Source: Paracidovorax cattleyae
GTDB taxonomy: Bacteria > Pseudomonadota > Gammaproteobacteria > Burkholderiales > Burkholderiaceae_C
Length of the DNA stretch: 64,000 bases
Reading direction: 5' to 3'
Assembly: GCF_900104515.1 (NCBI RefSeq)
Contig: NZ_FNJL01000012.1
Location: forward strand, 62,001 to 126,000
Shown piece by piece: positions 25,380 through 34,747 of this stretch; positions within the stretch are counted from its first letter, which is position 1; each line of letters opens with the position of its first letter. Made by a program: the position numbers and the translations under genes. Below the pieces are notes generated by a model, which searched no databases, had not been told where the DNA came from, and saw only the letters and a program-made list of their open reading frames with translations.

Positions 25380-25771
25380 CCCGGCGGGCGGCCCCCGCGC
25401 GCCGGTGCCGTGGCCAGGCATCGGCCGCGGGCTTCACGCTGGTCGAAGTGCTCGTGGCCCTGGCCATCGTGGCGATCGCGCTGACGGCCGGCACGCAGGC
25501 CACCTCGGCGCTGGCCCGCAATGCTGCACGGCAGGCCGACGTGATGCTCGCGCACATCTGCGCGGAGAACGAACTCGTGAAGGTGCGGCTCGCGCGCCAG
25601 ATGCCCTCCATCGGGGACAGCACCGTGCCCTGCGAGCAGGCCGGTCTGCGCTATGACGTGGCGGTGGCCGTGCGGCCGACGCCCAACCCGCAGTTCCGCA
25701 GGGTCGATGCGCAGGTTTTCGATGCCGCGGGGCCGGTGCTGCGGCTGTCCACGATCGTGGGGAGGTACTGA
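25376..25771 (+). CDS. gspI: Type II secretion minor pseudopilin I
   Basis: A 131-residue pseudopilin: basic leader to SAAG, then FTLVEVLVALAIVAIALTAG. The rest has the GspI pattern CAENELVKVRLARQMPSIG and a C-terminal VDAQVFDAAGPVLRLSTIV. It forms the tip complex with GspJ and GspK. Coupled to gspH by a 4-bp overlap; its TGA overlaps by one base an ATG (25771) that opens the next frame. Confidence 0.9.
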   Translation: MTRRAAPARRCRGQASAAGFTLVEVLVALAIVAIALTAGTQATSALARNAARQADVMLAHICAENELVKVRLARQMPSIGDSTVPCEQAGLRYDVAVAVRPTPNPQFRRVDAQVFDAAGPVLRLSTIVGRY

Positions 25772-25773
25772 TG

Positions 25774-25905
25774 CCCCCCCTGAGTCGCCTTCGGCGCCTT
25801 CCCCCCGAGGGGGACGCCGCCAGTGGCCGGGCAAAGCCCGATCCACGGCGTCCGCTGGCATGGCCTGCTCCGCGGCCTTCGGACAAGGAAAGCCGTGCAG
25901 ATGGC
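25774..25905 (+). repeat. Dispersed intergenic repeat, copy C, inside gsp operon
   Basis: C7 followed by CTGAGTCGCCTTCGGCGCC, then GGGGGACGCCGCCAGT and TGGCATGGCCTGCTCCGCGG, the same order of blocks as copy A. It lies between gspI and the conserved part of gspJ and is read in the gspJ frame without a stop. Confidence 0.75.
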
Positions 25906-25944
25906 GTACGCGGTCGGCATGGCTTTGCCCTCGGGATCTTGAGG

Positions 25945-26634
25945 ATGCGCGCTCCGCGCCGTGCCTCCGGCTTCACGCTGGTGGAGCTGCTGGTCGCGAT
26001 CGCGATCATGTCGCTGCTGGCGATCATGAGCTGGCGCGGACTGGATGGCATGGCGCGGGCGCAGGAGCAGACGCGGGCGCGCGGGGACGAGTTGCTGGTG
26101 GTGGAGGCCACGCTGGCGCAGTGGGCCGCGGACCTGGATGCGCTGCAGGCCATGGACCAGACCACGCCCATCGACTGGGACGGGCAGGTGCTGCGCCTGA
26201 CGCGCCGGGGCAGCGCCACGCCGGACGAGGGGGCTTTCGTGGTCGCCTGGGCGCGGCGCACGGTGAACGGTACGGACCAGTGGTTGCGCTGGCAGTCGTC
26301 CCCGCTGCACACGCTGGGGGAATGGAACACGGCATGGCAGCGCGCGGCGCTGTGGGCGCGCTCGGGCGGTGCGGGCAGCGCCGGGGCCGAGCGCGGGGAG
26401 ACCGTGCTGATGCCGCTGCAGGACTGGCGCCTTTTCTACTACCGCGACGGGGCCTGGTACAACGGGCTGTCCAGCAGCGCGACGGCCCCCACCCCGCAGA
26501 CCATGGGACCGACGGCCCCGACGAACATTCCCGACGGGGTGCGCCTGCAGATCGTACTGCCGCCGGGGGGCGCGCTCGCAGGCACGATCACCCGGGACTG
26601 GGTCAATCCCACCAATGGCGGAGGCAAGTCGTGA
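25945..26634 (+). CDS. gspJ: Type II secretion minor pseudopilin J
   Basis: Pseudopilin tip subunit. From ATG 25945 it has 229 residues: leader MRAPRRASG, then FTLVELLVAIAIMSLLAIMS, and the GspJ body (WRGLDGMARAQEQTRARGDE...). A longer in-frame start at 25771 overlaps the gspI stop (TGATG) and would add 58 residues encoded by the dispersed repeat. Coupling favours the long start; leader length and conservation favour the short one, although a Shine-Dalgarno for 25945 is poor. Its stop overlaps the gspK ATG. Confidence 0.85.
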   Translation: MRAPRRASGFTLVELLVAIAIMSLLAIMSWRGLDGMARAQEQTRARGDELLVVEATLAQWAADLDALQAMDQTTPIDWDGQVLRLTRRGSATPDEGAFVVAWARRTVNGTDQWLRWQSSPLHTLGEWNTAWQRAALWARSGGAGSAGAERGETVLMPLQDWRLFYYRDGAWYNGLSSSATAPTPQTMGPTAPTNIPDGVRLQIVLPPGGALAGTITRDWVNPTNGGGKS

Positions 26635-27674
26635 TGCGGCGCGGTGGCGGCAGGATGAGCGCCGTGCGCCAGCGCGGGGCGGCGCTGCTGGCGGCGATGC
26701 TCACCGTGGCGCTGGTGGCCACCTTCGCCGCAGCGGCGATGTGGCAGCAGTGGCGTGCCGTCGAGGTGGAATCCGCGGAGCGGGCGCGCGTGCAGTCGGC
26801 CTGGCTGCTGGTCGGCGCGCTCGACTGGTCGCGGCTGATCCTGCGCGAAGACCTGTTCGCGCGCGGCGGGGACGGCACGGACCACCTCGCGGAGCCCTGG
26901 GCCGTTCCGCTGGAAGAGGCGCGGCTGTCCACCTTCCTCGCGGCGGGGCCCGAGGGCGCTGCGGCCGAGCCGGATGCCAGCACGGACACCGCCAACGCCT
27001 TCCTGTCGGGGCAGATCACGGACCTGCAGTCGCGGCTCAATGTCTTCAACCTGATCGAGGGCGGGACCGTGTCCGCGCCCGTCCTGCGCCAGTTCAGCCG
27101 CCTTTTCGGGGCCCTGGGGCTGCCGCAGCAGGAACTGCAGCGACTCGCGGAAGGGCTGCGCAAGGCGATGGCGCAGAGCAATGCCGCGGGAGCCGGCAAC
27201 CCCGGCACGGGCGCCGCGGCAGCGCCGGCCGACCTCGCATCCGTTCCGCTCATGCCCCGCAGCTTCACGCAGCTCACGTGGCTGGGCCTGTCGGCGTCCA
27301 CGGTCGCCGCGCTGGAGCCGTATGCGACCCTGCTGCCCCGGCGCACGCCGGTCAACCTCAATACCGCGAGCGCACAGGTGCTGCAGGCGAGCATCGACGG
27401 ACTGGACATGGCGGGCGCGCAGCGGCTGGTGCAGGCTCGGGAGTCGCAGCATTTCAAGACCTCAGCGGACGCCACCCGGCAGCTGGGCGGCAATCTGCAG
27501 ATCCCGTCCGAGACCCACTCGACCATGTCCTCGTACTACGAAGTGCGGGGACGCCTGCGCCTGGGCGACACCGTCGTGGAGGAGCGCTCGCTGGTGTACA
27601 AGGCCGGCTCCACGGCGCGCACGCTGTGGCGCGAACGCGGCGCATTCGTCAGGAGCCCCGCCAACGCACGGTGA
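26634..27674 (+). CDS. gspK: Type II secretion minor pseudopilin K
   Basis: A 346-residue pseudopilin that caps the tip. The leader MRRGGGRMSAVRQRG is followed by AALLAAMLTVALVATFAAAA, lacking Glu5 as usual for GspK. The large globular region includes ITDLQSRLNVFNLIEG and the helix-hairpin segment VNLNTASAQVLQASIDGLD. It begins in a TGATG overlap with gspJ. Confidence 0.93.
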   Translation: MRRGGGRMSAVRQRGAALLAAMLTVALVATFAAAAMWQQWRAVEVESAERARVQSAWLLVGALDWSRLILREDLFARGGDGTDHLAEPWAVPLEEARLSTFLAAGPEGAAAEPDASTDTANAFLSGQITDLQSRLNVFNLIEGGTVSAPVLRQFSRLFGALGLPQQELQRLAEGLRKAMAQSNAAGAGNPGTGAAAAPADLASVPLMPRSFTQLTWLGLSASTVAALEPYATLLPRRTPVNLNTASAQVLQASIDGLDMAGAQRLVQARESQHFKTSADATRQLGGNLQIPSETHSTMSSYYEVRGRLRLGDTVVEERSLVYKAGSTARTLWRERGAFVRSPANAR

Positions 27675-27737
27675 CCTGCGCAGCCCCCCCGACCTGCCGT
27701 CATGCAGCGCCCCTAAAATGGCCCGCGAATTCCACCC

Positions 27738-28988
27738 ATGAGCACCCTCGTCCTTTTCCTGCCCCCGGGCAGCGCCCCCGGGCCGGCCACCGAATACGGC
27801 TACACGCTGACCACGGACGGCCACGCCGCCACCCGCCACGACAGTGCCCGCGCGTCCCTGCTTCCCGACCCGGGCCGGGCGGGCGAAGTGGTCGCCGTGG
27901 TGCCGATCCAGGCCCTGTCATGGCAGCGCGTCACGCTGCCCCAGGGCGCGCAGGCGCCGCGGCTGCGCGCGGTGCTCGAAGGGCTGCTGGAAGAGCGGCT
28001 TCTGGACGATCCCGCGCAACTGCATTTCGCGCTGGAACCGGGCGCGCGGCCGGGCGTGCCGGCCTGGGTGGCCGTGTGCGACCGGAACTGGCTGCGCGCG
28101 TCCCTGCAGGCCCTGGAGGCCGCGGGCCGGCCGGTGCAGCGGGTGGTGCCCGAGTTCGCGCCGGGCACCGGAGAACCGCCAGCGTATCACGTGATCGGCA
28201 CGCCCGAGGAGGCGCTGCTGGTGGCCACCGGGCAGGGCCCGGAGGCCGTGCCGGCCGTGCTGCCGCTGTCGCCCGCCACCCTGCAGCTCGCGGGCGTGTC
28301 GCGCCCCGCCGATGCGGCCGGCGCGGACGGCAGCGAGACGCCCCCCCCCCTGCAGGCAGAGCCCGCAGTGGCACGGCTCGCGGAACAGATGACCGGCCAC
28401 CCCGCGGTACTGCATACGGCCAGCCAGCGCGCGCTGGCGGCGGCGCGCGGCACCTGGGACCTGGCGCAGTTCGAGTTCGCCAGCAACCGCCGCACGCGCA
28501 CGCTGCGCAAGACGGCAACGGCTTTCGGCGCCTTCGCGCGGGCGCCGCAATGGCGGGCCGCGCGCTGGGCGCTGGGCGTGTGCATGGCAGCGCAGGTGGT
28601 CGGGCTGAACGCCTGGGCCTGGCAGGAGCGCCAGGCGCTCGCCGGCAAGCAGGCCGGGGTGCGCAGTGCGCTGACCCAGACCTTTCCGCAGGTGCAGGTG
28701 GTGGTCGATGCCCCGGTCCAGATGGAACGCGAAGTGGCACGGCTGCGCCAGCAGGCGGGCGGGGTCTCGGCGCGCGACCTGGAGCCGATGCTCGCGTCCG
28801 CGGGTGGCGCGCTGCCCGCGGGGCGCCTGCCCACCGCGATCGACTACGCCTCCGGGGAACTGCGGCTGCGGGGCATCGAGCTGCAACCCGAGGAAATGGC
28901 CACCCTCAATGAACGCCTGGCAGCCGCCGGCTACCAGGCCAGCCTGCAGGACGGGGCTGTGCTGCTGCGCGAAGGAACACACCCATGA
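27738..28988 (+). CDS. gspL: Type II secretion protein L
   Basis: Bitopic inner-membrane protein of 416 residues that recruits the ATPase GspE. It has an N-terminal actin-like cytoplasmic domain, a transmembrane helix near residues 275-292 (ARWALGVCMAAQVVGLNAWA) and a ferredoxin-like periplasmic domain. A run of ten C (28341-28350) encodes three prolines within the cytoplasmic domain in a poorly conserved linker; slippage there would truncate the protein before the membrane helix. It overlaps gspM by 4 bp. Confidence 0.9.
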   Translation: MSTLVLFLPPGSAPGPATEYGYTLTTDGHAATRHDSARASLLPDPGRAGEVVAVVPIQALSWQRVTLPQGAQAPRLRAVLEGLLEERLLDDPAQLHFALEPGARPGVPAWVAVCDRNWLRASLQALEAAGRPVQRVVPEFAPGTGEPPAYHVIGTPEEALLVATGQGPEAVPAVLPLSPATLQLAGVSRPADAAGADGSETPPPLQAEPAVARLAEQMTGHPAVLHTASQRALAAARGTWDLAQFEFASNRRTRTLRKTATAFGAFARAPQWRAARWALGVCMAAQVVGLNAWAWQERQALAGKQAGVRSALTQTFPQVQVVVDAPVQMEREVARLRQQAGGVSARDLEPMLASAGGALPAGRLPTAIDYASGELRLRGIELQPEEMATLNERLAAAGYQASLQDGAVLLREGTHP

Positions 28989-29629
28989 AGCCGGCACGCA
29001 CTCCCTCCTCCGCCGCGCCTTCCGCATCCCGCGCCGAAGTGCTGGGCACACGCTGGAAGGCCCTGGCTCCGCGCGAGCAGTCGCTGGTGCTCGCCGCCGG
29101 CACGGTCGTGGCGGTGGCACTGCTCTGGTGGGTGGCGCTCGCGCCGGCTCTTCGCACGCTGCGCGAGGCGCCCGCGCAGCACGCCGCGCTGGACGCCCAG
29201 TTGCAGCGCATGCAGGCGCTGCAGTCGGAAGCCCTGCAATTGCAGGCCGCGCCTGCCGCGCCGGCCAGTGACGCATCGCAGGCGCTGCGCACCGCACTGA
29301 CGCAGCGGCTGGGTACGCAGGCGCAGATCAACATCCTGGGCGACCGCGCGACGGTCACGCTGAAAGCCGCCCCCGCGGACGGCGTGGCAGAGTGGCTGTC
29401 GCAGGCCCGCAGCAATGCGCGCGCCGTCCCCGTCGAGGCACGGCTGGCGCGCAGTACGGCGACGCAGCAGCCCACGGGACCGGCGGTGCTCGGCCCGACC
29501 TCGCCGCAGCGCGCGGCGGTCCTGGCCGCGCCGGCCTCCGCCGGCAAACCTGGTGCTGGTGCTGCAGCGGCGGACGACGCCATGCCGCGCTGGGATGGCA
29601 CGCTGGTGCTGGCCCTTCCTGCACGGTAG
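28985..29629 (+). CDS. gspM: Type II secretion protein M
   Basis: A 214-residue inner-membrane partner of GspL: cytoplasmic tail, transmembrane helix QSLVLAAGTVVAVALLWWVA, then a coiled-coil and ferredoxin-like periplasmic domain (LGTQAQINILGDRATVTLKA). The ~65-residue C-terminal part is Ala/Pro-rich and longer than in many GspM proteins. Assigned from position between gspL and gspN together with topology. Confidence 0.85.
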   Translation: MKPARTPSSAAPSASRAEVLGTRWKALAPREQSLVLAAGTVVAVALLWWVALAPALRTLREAPAQHAALDAQLQRMQALQSEALQLQAAPAAPASDASQALRTALTQRLGTQAQINILGDRATVTLKAAPADGVAEWLSQARSNARAVPVEARLARSTATQQPTGPAVLGPTSPQRAAVLAAPASAGKPGAGAAAADDAMPRWDGTLVLALPAR

Positions 29630-29632
29630 TCC

Positions 29633-30472
29633 GTGCCGTCCCGATACCTTTCGACCACCGTGTCCCGCACCACCCGATCCGTCCGTACCGGCGTGCCGCG
29701 CCCTCCCCGGTCCCCCCGCCTCTGGGCCATGGCCGGCTGCCTGCTGGGTGCCCTCCCCACCCTGCTGCTTTTCGCGCCGGCCGCGTGGCTGGCCTCGGGC
29801 GTGGAGCGTGCGAGCGGCGGGCGGGTCCTGCTCGCCCAGGCGCGCGGCACGGTCTGGACCGGCTCGGCGCAACTGGTGCTGACGGGCGGCCAGGGCAGTG
29901 CCGACCGCGCGGCGCTGCCCGGGCTGCTGCACTGGACGCTGCGGCCCGCCTGGACCGGGTTGCGCGCGCAGGTACAGGCGGACTGCTGCACAGCCTCTCC
30001 GATCGCGGCCCGCGTCGCGCTGCGCTGGGGCGGCGTGCACGTGGCCGTGGCCGACGGGCAGAGCCAGTGGCCGGCGGCCGTGCTGTCGGGACTGGGCACC
30101 CCCTTCAATACCCTGCAGCCCCAGGGCCGCCTGGCGCTGCGCACGCAGGGCCTGGCGATGGACAGCGCCGCGGGGCGCGTCGTGATCGCAGGCCAGGCGC
30201 AGCTGGATGCGCTGGGCATGTCATCGCGCCTGTCCACGCTGCGCCCGATGGGCAGCTACCGGCTCACGCTGCAGGGTGGCGAGGTGACCACGCTGTCGCT
30301 CGCGACGCTGGACGGCGCGCTGCGCCTCACCGGCAGCGGCCGCTGGATCGGCCAGCGTCTGCGCTTCGAGGGCGAGGCCACGGCCGCGCCGGAACGCGAA
30401 GCCGTGCTCTCGAACCTTCTCAACATCATCGGACGGCGCACGGGCGCCCGTTCCCTCATCACCGTGGGTTGA
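29633..30472 (+). CDS. gspN: Type II secretion protein N
   Basis: A 279-residue protein with one N-terminal membrane segment (MAGCLLGALPTLLLFAPAAW) and a periplasmic part, matching GspN (ARGTVWTGSAQLVLTGGQG and the terminal NIIGRRTGARSLITVG). GspN is an accessory component of some systems. GTG at 29633 is used, 3 bp after the gspM stop; ATG 29729 just before the membrane helix is the alternative. Confidence 0.85.
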   Translation: MPSRYLSTTVSRTTRSVRTGVPRPPRSPRLWAMAGCLLGALPTLLLFAPAAWLASGVERASGGRVLLAQARGTVWTGSAQLVLTGGQGSADRAALPGLLHWTLRPAWTGLRAQVQADCCTASPIAARVALRWGGVHVAVADGQSQWPAAVLSGLGTPFNTLQPQGRLALRTQGLAMDSAAGRVVIAGQAQLDALGMSSRLSTLRPMGSYRLTLQGGEVTTLSLATLDGALRLTGSGRWIGQRLRFEGEATAAPEREAVLSNLLNIIGRRTGARSLITVG

Positions 30473-30477
30473 CCCCT

Positions 30478-32904
30478 ATGACTTCCTTGAATTCGCAGCG
30501 CCTGCGGTTTGCCCTCCACGCCATCGCCGCCGGCGCGATGCTCGCTGCCGCCGGCGGCCCGCTGAACGCCCAGACCGCCACCGGCGCGGCGCCATCCAGC
30601 GTGCGCCCCGGGGAACCCGTGACGCTGAACTTCGCGGGTGCCGACATCGAGGCCGTGGCCCGTACCATGGCCACGATCACCGGGCGCAATGTGGTGGTGG
30701 ACCCGCGCGTGAAGGGCCAGCTCACCCTGGTCACGGAACGGGCGGTCCCGCCGGCCGCAGCCTTCCAGCAGTTCCTCGCCGCCCTGCGCCTGCAGGGCTT
30801 CACGGTGGTGGAATCCGCGGGGCTCTACAAGGTCGTTCCCGAAGCGGACGCCAAGCTGCAGTCGGGATCGGTGACGGTCACCCAGGGCGGCTCGGGCAGC
30901 GCACCGGGCGGCGGGCAGATCGTCACGCAGATCTTCAAGCTCAATTTCGAGAACGCGGCCAACCTGGTGCCGGTGCTGCGCCCGCTCATCAGCCCCAACA
31001 ACACGATCAACGTGAACCCGGGCAACAACTCGCTGGTGGTCACCGACTATGCCGACAACCTGCAGCGCATCGCGCGCATCGTGGCGGCAATGGACGTGTC
31101 CAACGCCAGCGATGTGGAAGTGATCCCGCTGCGCAACGCGGTGGCGAGCGAACTCGCGCCGCTGGTGTCGCGCCTGGTGGAGGGCACGGGCAGCACGCCC
31201 GGCATGGCGGGCACCGCGACGGGCACGGCCGGCGCCATCCCGGGGCAGAGCGATACGGCCTACCGCACCACGCTGCTGCCCGAGCCGCGCAGCAATTCGC
31301 TGATCGTGCGCGCCGCCAATCCCGCCCGACTGGCGCTGGTGCGCACGCTGGTGGACAAGCTCGACCAGGCGCCGGTCGTCGGGAGTGCGGCAGCGTCGGG
31401 CAACATCCACGTGGTGTATCTGAAGAATGCGGACGCCACCAAGCTCGCGACCACGCTGCGCGCGGCGCTGGCGGCCTCCATGGGCAGCAGCGCCGGCGGT
31501 GCCGTGTCCTCTTCCGGCCCGTCCTCCTCCGGCGGCGGTTCGGGCACCGGCTCCACCGGGCTCTCGGGCTCGGGGCTCATGCAGACCGGCAGCAGCGGCG
31601 GGATGGGCGGAGGCACGGGCGGCAGCTCGAGCGCCGGGGGCCTGGGCAGCAACGCGGGCGGCCTGAACAACGCGAACAGCAACCAGCCCTCCACGGGCGG
31701 GCAGATCCAGGCCGACCCGTCCACCAACTCGCTCATCATCTCTGCGCCCGAGCCGCAGTTCCGGCAGCTGCGGGCGGTGATCGACCAGCTCGACGGCCGG
31801 CGCGCGCAGGTGCTGGTGGAGAGCCTGATCGTCGAAGTGTCCGCCAACAAGGTGGCAGAATTCGGCATCCAGTGGCAGGGGGTGATGGGCAACTACGGCA
31901 ACGGCACCATCGGCGTCATCGGCACCAATTCCTCGGCATCCACCACCGGCGGAAACGCCAACATCCTCAGCCTCGCACTGGCTGCTGCCACCGGGAGTGC
32001 CACGAGTATCGCCAGCAGTGCGTCCGGGCTGGGGAAAGGGCTCAACGTCGCCATTGCACCGCGCATCAATGGCAACTATTACCTTGGAGCACTTGCGAAT
32101 TTTCTCGAGAACACGGGGGACGCCAACGTCTTGTCCACCCCCAATTTGATGACGCTGGACAACGAGGAAGCCCAGATCATCATCGGCAACAACGTGCCGT
32201 TCGTGACCGGCTCGTACGCCAACACCACGGGCAGCAGCACCGTGAACCCGTTCACGACGGTGGAGCGCAAGGACGTGGGGTTGATGCTGCGTGTGCGTCC
32301 GCAGATCAACGAAAACGGAACGGTCAAGCTATCTCTATACCAGGAAGTGTCGCAGGTGAATGACGGCACGGCCAACGCAGTCAATGGCCCGACAACGAGC
32401 AAGCGCTCGATCGAATCCACGGTGCTGGTGAACGACGGCAACGTGATTGTCCTGGGCGGATTGCTGGAAGACCGTTATTCCATGGGCCAGGACAAGGTGC
32501 CGCTGATGGGCGATTTGCCTGTCGTGGGCGGCCTGTTCCGCAACGAGAACCGCAGGCGCCAGAAAACCAACCTGATGGTCTTCCTGCGTCCGGTGGTGAT
32601 CCGGGACACGGCCACCAGCGATGCCCTGATGATGGACCGCTACGAGGCCATCCGCGCACTGCAACAGAACACCCAGCCGACACCGAGCACGGTCATGCGC
32701 GCGGTATCCGGGGCCCCGGTGCTGCCGCCGCTCGCGCCTTCGCCCGCACCGGCATCCGCGGCCACGCCGCAGGGTGAGGCGCCTGCCGTGCGCAGCGCCC
32801 CACCCGCACCGCTGATACCCCTCGTGCCACCAGCCCCAGCGCCCGCGCAGCCCCCCGCACGCGCACCGGCGCCCGCCGACGCCGGGGCCTACAACCCGCA
32901 GTAA
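30478..32904 (+). CDS. gspD: Type II secretion secretin D
   Basis: Outer-membrane secretin of 808 residues. Signal peptide ending PLNAQ; N0 domain (VTLNFAGADIEAVARTMATI); N1-N3 repeats; a Gly/Ser-rich insert about residues 335-405; and the secretin core with NVPFVTGSYANTTG, VGLMLRVRPQINENG and NDGNVIVLGGLLEDRYS. The last ~65 residues are Pro/Ala-rich, where a pilotin-binding S domain would be. It begins 5 bp after gspN, and gspE follows after 36 bp. Confidence 0.95.
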   Translation: MTSLNSQRLRFALHAIAAGAMLAAAGGPLNAQTATGAAPSSVRPGEPVTLNFAGADIEAVARTMATITGRNVVVDPRVKGQLTLVTERAVPPAAAFQQFLAALRLQGFTVVESAGLYKVVPEADAKLQSGSVTVTQGGSGSAPGGGQIVTQIFKLNFENAANLVPVLRPLISPNNTINVNPGNNSLVVTDYADNLQRIARIVAAMDVSNASDVEVIPLRNAVASELAPLVSRLVEGTGSTPGMAGTATGTAGAIPGQSDTAYRTTLLPEPRSNSLIVRAANPARLALVRTLVDKLDQAPVVGSAAASGNIHVVYLKNADATKLATTLRAALAASMGSSAGGAVSSSGPSSSGGGSGTGSTGLSGSGLMQTGSSGGMGGGTGGSSSAGGLGSNAGGLNNANSNQPSTGGQIQADPSTNSLIISAPEPQFRQLRAVIDQLDGRRAQVLVESLIVEVSANKVAEFGIQWQGVMGNYGNGTIGVIGTNSSASTTGGNANILSLALAAATGSATSIASSASGLGKGLNVAIAPRINGNYYLGALANFLENTGDANVLSTPNLMTLDNEEAQIIIGNNVPFVTGSYANTTGSSTVNPFTTVERKDVGLMLRVRPQINENGTVKLSLYQEVSQVNDGTANAVNGPTTSKRSIESTVLVNDGNVIVLGGLLEDRYSMGQDKVPLMGDLPVVGGLFRNENRRRQKTNLMVFLRPVVIRDTATSDALMMDRYEAIRALQQNTQPTPSTVMRAVSGAPVLPPLAPSPAPASAATPQGEAPAVRSAPPAPLIPLVPPAPAPAQPPARAPAPADAGAYNPQ

Positions 32905-32940
32905 CCGGCCCCTCTCCGTTCACCGACTCCCCGCCACGCC

Positions 32941-34302
32941 ATGCGCCACCCGCTTCCCTACGCCTTCGCGCGCAGCTCGCAACTGCTGCTGGAGGACGAC
33001 GGCCACACCTGCGTGCTCTGGCACGGCCCCGCACCGGATGCCGGGGCACTGTCCGAGGTCATGCGCAAGCATGCCGTGCGGGAGCTGATGCCGCTGGACG
33101 CGCATGCCATCGCGCAGCGCATCAGCGCGGCCTATTCGCAGGGGGAGTCCAGCGCGGCCACGGTGGTGAGCGAGGTCGAGTCCGACGCCGACCTCTCGCG
33201 CATGATGCAGGAGCTGCCGGCCGTGGAGGACCTGCTGGAATCGGCCGGCGACGCACCCATCATCCGCATGCTCAACGCCCTGCTCACGCAGGCCGCGCGT
33301 GACGGCGCGAGCGACATCCACATCGAGCCCTACGAGCGCCACTCGAGCGTGCGCTTCCGCGTGGACGGCACTCTGCGCGAGGTGGTGCAGCCCAACCGCG
33401 CGCTGCATGCGGCACTGATCTCCCGCCTGAAGATCATGGCGGACCTGGACATCTCCGAGAAGCGCCTGCCGCAGGACGGCCGCATCAGCCTGCGCCTGGG
33501 CACGCGGGCGATCGACGTGCGCGTGTCCACCCTGCCGAGCGCCCATGGCGAACGGGCGGTGCTGCGCCTGCTGGACAAAAGCGAGAGCAAGCTGAGCCTG
33601 GAGGCCGTGGGCATGCAGGGCGACACGCTGCGCCGCTTCGACGGGCTGATCCACCAGCCGCACGGCATCGTGCTCGTGACCGGGCCCACGGGCTCGGGCA
33701 AGACGACCACGCTGTATGCGGCGCTGGGCCGGCTCGACGCCGCCAGCAGCAACATCATGACAGTGGAGGACCCGATCGAGTACGAGCTGCCGGGCGTGGG
33801 CCAGACCCAGGTCAACAGCAAGATCGACCTCACCTTCGCCAAGGCGCTGCGCGCCATCCTGCGCCAGGATCCGGACGTGATCATGATCGGCGAGATCCGC
33901 GACTTCGAGACCGCGCAGATCGCTATCCAGGCCTCGCTGACAGGCCACCTCGTGCTGGCCACGCTGCACACCAACGACGCGGCCAGCGCCGTCACCCGCC
34001 TGACCGACATGGGCGTGGAACCCTTCCTGCTTTCCAGTTCCCTGCTGGGCGTGCTGGCGCAGCGGCTCGTGCGCAAGCTCGACCCCACCGAGCCCAGCGG
34101 CTACCGGGGGCGCACGGGCGTGTTCGAGCTGCTGGTGGTGGACGACACGCTGCGCTCGCAGATCCACGGCCAGGCGGCGGAAGCCGACCTGCGCGCCACC
34201 GCGATCGCGGGCGGCATGACGCTCATGCGCGAGGACGGCGAGCGGCTGGTGCGTGCCGGCATCACGAGCCCCGAGGAAGTGCTGCGCGTCACGCGCGAAT
34301 AG
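32941..34302 (+). CDS. gspE: Type II secretion ATPase E, no zinc finger
   Basis: Cytoplasmic hexameric ATPase powering pseudopilus assembly, 453 residues. It has an N1E/N2E region, Walker [14 protein letters not shown] near residue 245, the Asp box [19 protein letters not shown], Walker [17 protein letters not shown] and a His box [13 protein letters not shown]. The CxxC...CxxC zinc region that usually sits between LAQRLVRKL and [11 protein letters not shown] is absent: only DPTEPS joins them. The protein is shorter than most GspE (~500). No gspF follows. Confidence 0.93.
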   Translation: MRHPLPYAFARSSQLLLEDDGHTCVLWHGPAPDAGALSEVMRKHAVRELMPLDAHAIAQRISAAYSQGESSAATVVSEVESDADLSRMMQELPAVEDLLESAGDAPIIRMLNALLTQAARDGASDIHIEPYERHSSVRFRVDGTLREVVQPNRALHAALISRLKIMADLDISEKRLPQDGRISLRLGTRAIDVRVSTLPSAHGERAVLRLLDKSESKLSLEAVGMQGDTLRRFDGLIHQPHGIVLVTGPTGSGKTTTLYAALGRLDAASSNIMTVEDPIEYELPGVGQTQVNSKIDLTFAKALRAILRQDPDVIMIGEIRDFETAQIAIQASLTGHLVLATLHTNDAASAVTRLTDMGVEPFLLSSSLLGVLAQRLVRKLDPTEPSGYRGRTGVFELLVVDDTLRSQIHGQAAEADLRATAIAGGMTLMREDGERLVRAGITSPEEVLRVTRE

Positions 34303-34326
34303 CGCTTCTTCCGGCGCGCCCGCCGC

Positions 34327-34707
34327 TCAGCCGGCGGCCGGCAGCAGCTCCAGCACCGTCTCCGGTGGCCGGCACAGGCGCGCGCCGCGCGGCGTGACCA
34401 CGATGGGTCGGTTCATCAGTTCCGGATGGCGGGCCACGTGCGCGATCAGCGCGTCTTCGGCGATGCCCTTGTCGTCCAGGCCCAGTGCCTGCCAGGCGGG
34501 CTCCTTGATGCGCAGCAGCGCGCGCACGGGGCCGCCCACTTGCGAAAACAGCGCATGCAGCGCGGCCGCGTCCAGCGGTTCGGCGAGGTAGTCCACGATG
34601 CGCGGCTCGATGCCGTGTTCGCGCAGCAGGGCGAGCGCACCCCGCGAATTGCTGCAGCGGGCGTTGTGGTAGATCGTGACGTCGGGATGGGGCGTTGCGG
34701 CGTTCAT
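34327..34707 (-). CDS. arsC: ArsC-type arsenate reductase, glutaredoxin-dependent
   Basis: A 126-residue thioredoxin-fold reductase with catalytic Cys18 in YHNARCSNSRGAL and the arginine-rich block RLCRPPETVLELL at the C-terminus. The family reduces arsenate with glutathione/glutaredoxin, but several members have no proven arsenate role. No other ars genes are nearby, so the function is uncertain. Convergent with gspE. Confidence 0.88.
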   Translation of the reverse strand: MNAATPHPDVTIYHNARCSNSRGALALLREHGIEPRIVDYLAEPLDAAALHALFSQVGGPVRALLRIKEPAWQALGLDDKGIAEDALIAHVARHPELMNRPIVVTPRGARLCRPPETVLELLPAAG

Positions 34708-34747
34708 GCCGCGAGTCTAGACCGGGCCGCGGCGGCCCTCCGGGATG

